A DNA stretch of 14,134 nt from Lachnospiraceae bacterium UBA3732 (GTDB taxonomy: Bacteria > Bacillota > Clostridia > Lachnospirales > Lachnospiraceae). A program made the translations under genes and the position numbers. The notes beneath the pieces were generated by a model. It was given only the letters and a program-made list of their open reading frames with translations. It was not told where the DNA came from and ran no database searches. The stretch lies in the NCBI GenBank assembly GCA_002372545.1, contig DFHD01000060.1, forward strand, positions 1 through 14,134, in the 5' to 3' direction. Position 1 is the first letter of the stretch, and each line of letters starts with the position of its first letter. Shown here in pieces: positions 1 to 6,148 of this stretch.

Positions 1-1
1 G

Positions 2-97
2 GAAGGCACAAACACAGAAGCTGAAACGGAAGCTGCAAGCACGGAAGCCGAAACGGGAGCTGTAAATACGGAGACTGAAGAGGCAAAAGGGGAATGA
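2..97 (+). CDS. C-terminal tail of unknown protein, Thr/Glu/Ala-rich (5' partial)
   Basis: The frame is open from the left edge to a TGA at 95-97, giving only the last 31 residues. They are almost entirely Thr, Glu, Ala, Gly, Asn and Ser, with short imperfect repeats such as TEAETEA, TEAET and NTETE. The underlying DNA is also repetitive (variants of acggaagct). Such low-complexity acidic tails are usually disordered linkers or extensions on surface or cytoplasmic proteins. No domain is visible in this window, so no function is assigned. The gene ends 53 nt upstream of the membrane AAA+ ATPase on the same strand, so the two could be cotranscribed. That the frame is coding is inferred from its composition, the stop position and the ribosome binding site that follows for the next gene. 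Confidence 0.6.
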   Translation, partial: EGTNTEAETEAASTEAETGAVNTETEEAKGE

Positions 98-150
98 TCC
101 TTTCCAGGCTTTGGCACGTGACTATCAAGAGTAAGGTGTAGGGGAATCGA

Positions 151-1713
151 ATGAACGGGTTCTTAAAATGGTTTTTCGCATTTATGTCGGAAATGCTCCA
201 GGGCTTCGGCATGATGTTCCGGGGAATCGGAAACGGGTTTTTGAAAATCTTTAATATCAAGGTTTACATCCGGCTTTTTAAGGAGTACAGCACAAAATTC
301 ACGGCAATATCCTGGGTACTGGCGATCCTTGCCATTATCCTTGTACTGGCCGTTTATCTGCTTGTCCTTCTGCTTATTGTAATGGGAATACGGAAGTATC
401 TCCGGTTCCGGCACTCCATCGTCAGCAACGAGGATCTTCTGGAGGAGATCACCGTGCTGCAGCGCAGAGTCATGAAAATGGCGAAGGAAAAGGACGAGAT
501 CATGGCCATGAAGGTTGCCCAGCTCGGCGGCGGAAATATGGTCATGAGCGGACTTACCACGGAATCCCTGGAAGGGGAGGATGCGGAGAACATCCAGCAG
601 GCTGCCGGGGAGGACGGTATCATCATCACCACGGACCGCCGTTTCTCCAAGCTGTACGAAGTGGATATGTTCTATAAGAACTATGAGGCGCCTGCGTATA
701 ATAACGAGATCACACTGGAGGAAATCTGCGAGCAGTTCCGGAATTTTGCCTGCAGCAAGATGAATCTTTATTACGATATCAAGACGGTCAGGCTTTTTGT
801 GGCAGGTATGGCCTCCACAAAGCTGATCATCCTGCAGGGTATTTCCGGTACAGGTAAGACGTCGCTTCCTTACTCCTTTGGAAAATTCCTGCATGTAGAT
901 ACGACGATCGCTTCCGTTCAGCCCTCCTGGCGTGACAGGACAGAGCTTTTCGGATACTTTAACGAATTCACAAAGAATTTCAATGAGACAGAGGTTCTGC
1001 GAAGGATATACGACGCCAGCTACAATGACAATATCAATCTGATCCTTTTGGACGAGATGAATATTGCCCGTATCGAGTACTATTTTGCAGAAATGCTTTC
1101 CATTCTGGAAATGCCCAATGCGGATGAGTGGGAGCTGGATCTTGTACCTTCCGTCTGGAGCTCGGATCCGGAGCATCTGGATCACGGCCGTCTGAAAATC
1201 CCGCAGAATATCTGGTATATCGGTACGGCAAATAATGATGATTCGACCTACGCCATCTCCGATAAGGTTTACGACCGTTCCCAGCCCATCAACCTGGATG
1301 CAAAGGGAATTGCCTTTGAGGCGCCGGATACGCCGACCCTCACCCTCAGTTTTTCTCATTTGACCGCGCTCTTTGAGGAGGCGAATGAGAAATATCCTGT
1401 TTCACAGGAAAATCTGCAGAAGATCCAGCAGCTGGATCTCTGGGTTATCGATAAGCTCAGAGTTGCGTTTGGTAACCGTATCATCAAGCAGATGGGTCTG
1501 TTTGTTCCGGTATATGTTGCCTGCGGCGGCGAAGAGCTGGATGGTATTGATTATGTACTGGCAACCAAGATCTTCCGTAAGTTTGAGTCCCTGAACCTGG
1601 CTATGCTCAGGGATGAGCTGAAGGAACTTGTGGTTTATATCAATAAATCCTTCGGCAAGGGAAGGATGGCTGAATCCATTGCTTATCTGGAGCGGCTGCA
1701 GAAGCTGTTCTGA
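151..1713 (+). CDS. Membrane-anchored McrB-like AAA+ ATPase
   Basis: This 520-residue protein has an N-terminal hydrophobic and amphipathic stretch, one strong transmembrane helix (about 52-80) and a short helical or coiled-coil segment (about 93-120). An AAA+ NTPase core fills the middle. Visible motifs are Walker A GISGTGKTS (230-238), Walker B LILLDE (297-302) followed by MNIAR, a sensor-1-like GTANNDD (359-365), and a candidate arginine finger in DKVYDRS (371-377). The LLDEMNIAR and GTANNDD arrangement is typical of the McrB/MoxR-like branch of AAA+ proteins, which usually form hexameric motors. The core should face the cytoplasm. The start is supported by TAGGGGA at 139-145, about 5 nt upstream of ATG. 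The next gene encodes a DUF2357/McrC-like partner, which fits an McrB-type pair. A membrane anchor is unusual for restriction-type McrB, so a role at the membrane is inferred; substrate and nucleotide preference are unknown. Confidence 0.88.
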   Translation: MNGFLKWFFAFMSEMLQGFGMMFRGIGNGFLKIFNIKVYIRLFKEYSTKFTAISWVLAILAIILVLAVYLLVLLLIVMGIRKYLRFRHSIVSNEDLLEEITVLQRRVMKMAKEKDEIMAMKVAQLGGGNMVMSGLTTESLEGEDAENIQQAAGEDGIIITTDRRFSKLYEVDMFYKNYEAPAYNNEITLEEICEQFRNFACSKMNLYYDIKTVRLFVAGMASTKLIILQGISGTGKTSLPYSFGKFLHVDTTIASVQPSWRDRTELFGYFNEFTKNFNETEVLRRIYDASYNDNINLILLDEMNIARIEYYFAEMLSILEMPNADEWELDLVPSVWSSDPEHLDHGRLKIPQNIWYIGTANNDDSTYAISDKVYDRSQPINLDAKGIAFEAPDTPTLTLSFSHLTALFEEANEKYPVSQENLQKIQQLDLWVIDKLRVAFGNRIIKQMGLFVPVYVACGGEELDGIDYVLATKIFRKFESLNLAMLRDELKELVVYINKSFGKGRMAESIAYLERLQKLF

Positions 1714-1761
1714 TGATGCAGGCCGGAGCGCATAGTGATCTGTCAGCTTCGCAATGATGCA

Positions 1762-1780
1762 GGCAGGGCTATGACCTGCC
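1762..1780 (+). other. Small hairpin in the gap between the ATPase and coiled-coil genes
   Basis: GGCAGG (1762-1767) and CCTGCC (1775-1780) can form a 6-bp stem with a 7-nt loop in the 120-nt spacer. No U-run follows, so it is not a convincing terminator. An 11-nt direct repeat, ATGATGCAGGC, occurs at 1713-1723 and 1754-1764. The spacer has no ORF of note. The hairpin could tune the relative expression of the two genes, but that is a guess. Confidence 0.25.
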
Positions 1781-1833
1781 GGAAAATGAGCACGGCGGTG
1801 GATTTATAATTCTGTAACAATGAGGGTAAGTGT

Positions 1834-4296
1834 GTGAACGGGACCTACGGCGAATTTTATCAGGAATTACAAGACGCCCTGGGCACTCTCCGGGACAATA
1901 TAGAGTATGACGATATGACTCGCCTTGTGAGCGCAGGCCGTGCTACGGTGTCTCTGAACCGGAAACTGATGGAGAAATCCATCGATGTTTCCTGGGTGGA
2001 GGCAATCGAGGACGGCATGCTTCATTTGGATAATGTTGTGCGAAATCCCAGCCGTACCATTGTGGATGTGGAAGAGATCGTTCCCATTGCGCTTTCCCGG
2101 AAGACTACGGTAGAGTCGGTAAAGCATCTTGCCCAGCACACAGACCTGATCCAGAGTATAGATAAAAAAAGGGGGACTATTACGCCCTCCAAGATTCTGA
2201 ACGTACATAAAGAAGAGAGCCTGGCCACCTATGAAAACCGGTTTATCAATACGCTGATCGACCGGCTTTACATTTTCATCATGAAGAGATACGAAAAGCT
2301 CTCCGAGGTGGAAAAGGATGAAGAGGTCTATGCCATGGAGTACACCGATGAGGTGGATGATAAAAACGGCAACCTTCTTACCGTAAAGCTCTCTATCGAT
2401 ACAACGCGCAGTCTCGAGGCTACAAATGACAGTGGTTATACCATCTGGCAAAGAGTGGAAAAGCTGAAGAAGACCCTGGAGGGCTATAAGGGTTCCGAGC
2501 TCTGTACCACGCTGGGCAATAATTTCGTACGGCCTCCGATCATGCGAACCAACGCCATCATGAAAAACGTGGATATGCGCGCCTGCCTTACGCTTTGGCA
2601 GTATATCCTGAGCTATGATAAGGTTGGCTATGAGATCAACGTGGAGGATACCTCCATTCGTCCGGAGCAGGCTTATCTGGGAGATCTGGAAAACCTTATG
2701 GCGGCGAATCTGCTCCTGTTCAGATCCTATACGAATGACGGCGGAACCGTTACCTATAAGCCGCTGGAAAAGAAAAAATATAAGGCGACTGCTCCGAAGG
2801 TGATCAAGCGCTATAATGCGGAGCTTCTCAGCGGCCACTATGATCTGCATGCGGATGAGTCCGTGGGATATGTGGTAAGCGAGGGCATGGAGGAGTTTGT
2901 CAAGACTCTGCCGGAGGACTCCGACGACATATTTGAGGCGATCAACGCAGCCATAGAGATCGAGCGGAACTATTATAGTGAGAAGGAAAGAGTCCGTCAG
3001 GAGGAACTGGCTGAGGAGGAAAGAAAGGAAAAGGAACGTCAGGAACGCCAGGCGCGTCTGGACGAAAAGAAACGTATAGAAGAAGCCCGCCGCGAGGAAA
3101 GGGAACGTATCCGTCTGGAAAAAGAGGCGGAGGAAAAGCGTGTCCAGGAAATGCTGGAGCGCCGCAGGCAGGAAATAGAGGCCGAGCGGCAGGAAAGAGA
3201 GCGGCTTCAGGCTGAGCGCGAGGCCAAACGTGCCGAAGAGCGCCGGATTGCCGAGGAGGCAGAGCGTGAGGCTGAAGAAAGAGAAAAGCATGAGGCGGAC
3301 AAGCAGGCTATCCGGTCTAATTTCGGTGCGGCCGAGGGTATCAACACAGAGGTATTTGACCGGAAGAAGGAAAGCAGGGACAGAAAGACTGCCTTCAGTA
3401 CAGTGACCGCTGAGGATATGGAAGCAGCAGCGGCGGCTATCGAGGAAAAGGCACAGGCAGTTCAGGATGCCCAGCAGGCTCATGAAGAGGCGGTAGAGGC
3501 AATCGATGAGGCAAGAGCTGCCAGGGCGGAGGCCATGGAGGCTGAAGCTGAGGCCAGGGCTGCCGGAAACGAAGAGGCTATCCGTCTGGCACAGGAAGAG
3601 GTTGAACGGGCGAAGGAAAATGTAAAGAAGGCGAAGGAAGAAGCCGAGATTGCCCGGGAAAAGGCCGAGGAGGCCGATAAACAGCAGAAGGAGGAATCCG
3701 AGGCTTACGAGGATCCCCGTCAGGTAGCTGCCCGCATGAAGCTGGAGCAGCAGAAAAGAGAAAAAGAGAACAGGGAAAAGGAGAGGGCTGCCAGACTCCG
3801 GGCTGACCGGAAAGCACATGAGGAGCTGCCCTTCCATGAAATCTATAAGCGTTATACGAAAAATCCGATCTACGCGATCCCACGGTTCTTCCGCTGGCTC
3901 CTGTTCGTGCTTTTCGGCATCATTCCCAAGGATACAGACAGCCCGACGCAGAAGAAGATTCTGGCAGAAAGAGCGGCAAAGGCCCAGCAGCTGGAATACG
4001 AGAAGAGCGAGAGAGAAAAGTTCCAGATTTACTACAACAAGTACGCAACCAATTATCCGTACAATATAAAGCGGTTTATTGCGGATCAGAAGTTTAAGAA
4101 AAAGAAGAAGAAAGAGGCGGCTTCCAAACCGAAGCCGGTATTTAACCCGCCTCAGCGGACACCCGAGGAGCAGCGGGCCATCGATATGGAAATGCGGCGG
4201 CTGTATAAGGAGTATCACGTAAGCCTGGCAGAAGCCTTCCGCCGCTGGATCAAAAAGCATAGACAGAGTAATGAAGAAGAACAGAAAGCAGCATAA
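1834..4296 (+). CDS. DUF2357-like (McrC-type N-terminal) protein with long coiled coils
   Basis: The protein has 820 residues. Its N-terminal third contains HKEESLATYENRFINTLIDR (about 124-143), resembling the TYENRF helix of DUF2357 proteins, the family found beside McrB-like ATPases as McrC-type partners. No PD-(D/E)xK nuclease motif follows. Instead, residues about 372-492 and 525-666 are extremely Glu/Arg/Lys/Ala-rich and predicted to form very long coiled coils, split by a short linker. A hydrophobic patch, IPRFFRWLLFVLFGIIP (about 683-699), suggests membrane attachment. A basic Lys run (about 752-758) and a helical tail ending in AFRRWIKKH follow. The start is GTG at 1834, preceded by GAGGG at 1822-1826. 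An ATG at 1820 is in another frame and stops after five codons. The next gene overlaps by 26 nt. It is likely the scaffold or adaptor of the upstream ATPase; the family assignment is from memory of motifs and moderately certain. Confidence 0.82.
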   Translation: MNGTYGEFYQELQDALGTLRDNIEYDDMTRLVSAGRATVSLNRKLMEKSIDVSWVEAIEDGMLHLDNVVRNPSRTIVDVEEIVPIALSRKTTVESVKHLAQHTDLIQSIDKKRGTITPSKILNVHKEESLATYENRFINTLIDRLYIFIMKRYEKLSEVEKDEEVYAMEYTDEVDDKNGNLLTVKLSIDTTRSLEATNDSGYTIWQRVEKLKKTLEGYKGSELCTTLGNNFVRPPIMRTNAIMKNVDMRACLTLWQYILSYDKVGYEINVEDTSIRPEQAYLGDLENLMAANLLLFRSYTNDGGTVTYKPLEKKKYKATAPKVIKRYNAELLSGHYDLHADESVGYVVSEGMEEFVKTLPEDSDDIFEAINAAIEIERNYYSEKERVRQEELAEEERKEKERQERQARLDEKKRIEEARREERERIRLEKEAEEKRVQEMLERRRQEIEAERQERERLQAEREAKRAEERRIAEEAEREAEEREKHEADKQAIRSNFGAAEGINTEVFDRKKESRDRKTAFSTVTAEDMEAAAAAIEEKAQAVQDAQQAHEEAVEAIDEARAARAEAMEAEAEARAAGNEEAIRLAQEEVERAKENVKKAKEEAEIAREKAEEADKQQKEESEAYEDPRQVAARMKLEQQKREKENREKERAARLRADRKAHEELPFHEIYKRYTKNPIYAIPRFFRWLLFVLFGIIPKDTDSPTQKKILAERAAKAQQLEYEKSEREKFQIYYNKYATNYPYNIKRFIADQKFKKKKKKEAASKPKPVFNPPQRTPEEQRAIDMEMRRLYKEYHVSLAEAFRRWIKKHRQSNEEEQKAA

Positions 4297-5059
4297 GGGG
4301 AAGGTAGTTCCGGAAGATTTGATGCCGGAGGAGAGCAGGAGTACTGCAGAAGAGGCAGTCCGGAACGGGACTGAAGATATTCCGGATAGAACAAGAAAAA
4401 AACGTGGCGTGGTGAGAAAGACCCTTGCGGCAATCGAGTGGCTTCTTCTTGCTGCGGTGATCGGCTTTTCGGTATATGCCTTCATCATGACATCCCGGGG
4501 AAGGGCGGCGAATGCCTTCGGCTATTCACTTTTGAATGTAGTGACCGGGAGCATGGAGCCCACTATCCTTGAGGATGAGTATGTTCTGGTTAAAAAGACA
4601 GATGCGTCGCAGTTGGCCGTGGGAGATATCATCGCTTTCTATTCCGAGGCGCCGGATGTGCGCGGAAAGCTGGTGATCCACAGGATCGTGGAGATAACGG
4701 AAGACGGCTGCTTTATTGTGAAGGGAGATGCCAATTCTCTCGTAGATGCGCTTCCTGTAAGACCGGATCAGCTTCAGGGCAGGTTTGTCCGGAAGGCATG
4801 GTTTTTCAACTGGCTGTATTCTTTTATGAATCCGAAAAAGCTGATCCTGCTGGCTGTCATCATTCCGCTCGTTCTGGTCTCCCTCTATGAAACGGCTTCT
4901 TTGGCAAGGCTTGTCCACAGAGCGGGAAAGCAAAAGAAGGCGGAGGACGAGAAGCACAGGGAGGAAGAGGTGGAGCGGCTGAAGCGTGAGGCCGTGGAAG
5001 CTTACCTCCGGGAGCAGGCAGAGAAAATAAAACAAAGCCGGGCAGAAAACAAATCGTGA
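4271..5059 (+). CDS. sipW: SipW/ER-type signal peptidase I
   Basis: This 262-residue membrane serine protease would remove signal peptides from exported proteins on the outer face of the membrane. The catalytic serine lies in TGSMEPT (Ser94). The general-base position is a histidine in LVIHRIV (His137), as in SipW and eukaryotic or archaeal signal peptidases, rather than the lysine of standard bacterial type I enzymes. The conserved KGDAN box is at 151-155, followed by a SipW-like stretch ending LQGR. Transmembrane helices are at about 52-73 and 188-210. A charged cytoplasmic N-terminus of about 50 residues and a Glu/Lys/Arg-rich helical tail (about 218-262) are notable extensions. The ATG at 4271 overlaps the preceding gene by 26 nt and has only a weak upstream ribosome binding site, so translational coupling is likely. 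An in-frame ATG at 4322 is a poorer alternative. The TasA-like protein at 7867-8934 is the obvious candidate substrate. The symbol denotes family, not proven orthology. Confidence 0.9.
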   Translation: MKKNRKQHKGKVVPEDLMPEESRSTAEEAVRNGTEDIPDRTRKKRGVVRKTLAAIEWLLLAAVIGFSVYAFIMTSRGRAANAFGYSLLNVVTGSMEPTILEDEYVLVKKTDASQLAVGDIIAFYSEAPDVRGKLVIHRIVEITEDGCFIVKGDANSLVDALPVRPDQLQGRFVRKAWFFNWLYSFMNPKKLILLAVIIPLVLVSLYETASLARLVHRAGKQKKAEDEKHREEEVERLKREAVEAYLREQAEKIKQSRAENKS

Positions 5060-5082
5060 CCAGACAGATAAAGAATTAAAGC

Positions 5083-5110
5083 TTGACAGAGAATAAAGAA
5101 AGCGCAGAAT
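5083..5110 (+). promoter_or_regulatory. Candidate internal sigma-A promoter
   Basis: A perfect TTGACA (5083-5088) is followed after 16 nt by CAGAAT (5105-5110), 4 of 6 matches to the -10 consensus. It sits in the 144-nt spacer between the signal peptidase gene and the small membrane protein gene and could give the last two genes extra transcription. A second TTGACA at 5140-5145 has no acceptable -10. Confidence 0.3.
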
Positions 5111-5203
5111 GAAGAAAATACACTGAAAAAACAGAAGATTTGACAGAAGTCAGACTGGAATAAGACGAAAGAGGCGGCAGAAGCGCAGATCAGGAATGCG
5201 AAA

Positions 5204-5749
5204 ATGACGCAGTGGTTTGGAAAAGCAGGCATGGGAAAAAAAGATAAGACAAAAAAAGAAAAAGCCGAGGAGATGATCCGCTACACATCCCGAGATCTGG
5301 GACAGGAATTCATCATGAAGAGGAAGATGATCCGGGCTATTGTCATGGCAATCCTGATGGCTATCGGCCTGGCAGTCTTCGCGGCGCTTTATGTTGATGA
5401 AAAGCGAAGGGTGCAGGAAACCTACCGGAAGCAGTATATAAATAATATCAGAGCTGTCCGGGAGGATATTGCGGATTATATGAATGCTGACGGAGATTTT
5501 GATTTCCGCTACAGACGGATCGTAGCGGATATGTCCTCAGCCAGTTCGTTTGCCTTTCTTCTGGATGGCTACGAAGAAAAGCAGAAGACGATAAACGAGC
5601 TCTACACCGTTTTGCTGAAGTATCCGAAGCAATCGGTGGAGAAGCTGGAGGATATCGCCGCCGCGCTGGATGATATCCTGGCCAGCCTGGATAAGGGATA
5701 CGAGGAAGTGGATGCGCTGATCGAAACCTACGACCTGAAAGGATTCTAA
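5204..5749 (+). CDS. Single-pass membrane protein of unknown family
   Basis: The protein has 181 residues: a Lys-rich cytoplasmic N-terminus (about 1-41), one transmembrane helix (about 42-64, beginning KMIRAIVMAILM), and a C-terminal part of about 115 residues that looks almost fully helical and acidic. The last part (LEDIAAALDDILASLDKGYEE) is strongly amphipathic. By the positive-inside rule the soluble part would lie outside the membrane. The basic KRR just after the helix makes this topology uncertain. The ATG at 5204 is preceded by AGGA about 10 nt upstream; an in-frame ATG at 5231 is an alternative start. It lies between the SipW-like peptidase and a small helical protein on the same strand. 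I do not recognise the family; a structural or accessory role in the same membrane machine is inferred from position only. Confidence 0.75.
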   Translation: MTQWFGKAGMGKKDKTKKEKAEEMIRYTSRDLGQEFIMKRKMIRAIVMAILMAIGLAVFAALYVDEKRRVQETYRKQYINNIRAVREDIADYMNADGDFDFRYRRIVADMSSASSFAFLLDGYEEKQKTINELYTVLLKYPKQSVEKLEDIAAALDDILASLDKGYEEVDALIETYDLKGF

Positions 5750-5807
5750 ACGACGGCGTGATACTCTGCAGGATAATATTTTTTGAAAAACATAGAGGAA
5801 GAGAAAA

Positions 5808-6032
5808 ATGAGCAGAAAAAGTCAGTTAAAAAAAGAGATTAAGACCTGTCAGAAGACCATTGTGGAGATCGAGCGCCGCCGCGCCCGTTCCCAGTCAGCC
5901 CTGGTGCAGGCCATCCTTCTGCAGGAGGAACCCAGTGAGGATGACGTTGAGTGGTTCAACAAGTATACCGGTGAGATCACGGCCTGCCGTAATCACATGA
6001 CCGAGCTCAGAAAGGAGCTTGCTTCGCTCTGA
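5808..6032 (+). CDS. Small charged helical protein of unknown function
   Basis: The protein has 74 residues, is rich in Lys, Arg and Glu, and has no signal or membrane segment. Two helices with heptad-like spacing (about 5-33 and 48-72) are separated by an acidic turn (EEPSEDDVEWF). This suggests a cytoplasmic helical hairpin that could dimerise or bind another coiled coil, for instance the long coiled-coil protein encoded by 1834-4296. AGAGGAAGAG just upstream of the ATG is a good ribosome binding site. It is the last gene before the hairpin terminator at 6070-6109 and lies 58 nt after the membrane protein gene, so it probably belongs to the same transcript. I do not recognise a family. Confidence 0.72.
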   Translation: MSRKSQLKKEIKTCQKTIVEIERRRARSQSALVQAILLQEEPSEDDVEWFNKYTGEITACRNHMTELRKELASL

Positions 6033-6069
6033 TCGCGGCAGGGAAAGGCACGAGTACATAGGAATGAAA

Positions 6070-6109
6070 AAAGCCGTATGCTCTTTGGCGGAACATACGG
6101 CTTTAATTT
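6070..6109 (+). terminator. Rho-independent-like terminator, probably bidirectional
   Basis: AAAGCCGTATG (6070-6080) pairs perfectly with CATACGGCTTT (6094-6104), an 11-bp stem with a 13-nt loop. On the plus strand the tail is short (TTTAATTT). On the minus strand the stem is followed by a clean run of six T, so it would end antisense transcripts more efficiently. It closes the gene set 151-6032; partial read-through into the antiporter gene is possible because no promoter is visible between them. Confidence 0.7.
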
Positions 6110-6132
6110 CGGCGTGATCCGGAAAAACGCCG
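6110..6132 (+). other. Second hairpin abutting the antiporter ribosome binding site
   Basis: CGGCGT (6110-6115) and ACGCCG (6127-6132) form a 6-bp GC-rich stem with an 11-nt loop. It begins right after the terminator tail and ends at the GGGGAAAGAGGG ribosome-binding region of the next gene. It could influence translation of read-through RNA; no ligand-binding class is recognised. Confidence 0.3.
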
Positions 6133-6148
6133 GGGAAAGAGGGATGAC

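Noticed and set aside
163..1359. Minus-strand open frame opposite the AAA+ ATPase
   Set aside because: No recognisable domain; the plus strand carries complete Walker A and B motifs.
2990..3300. Possible tandem DNA repeats in the GAG/GAA-rich part of the coiled-coil gene
   Set aside because: The periodicity is at the protein heptad level with varied codons; no exact repeated unit was found.
1867..4488. Very long open frame on the minus strand opposite the coiled-coil gene
   Set aside because: It is rich in Leu, Phe and Ser, as expected from reading antisense to Glu/Lys/Arg-rich codons; no domain or ribosome binding site supports it, while the plus-strand protein has clear motifs and helices.
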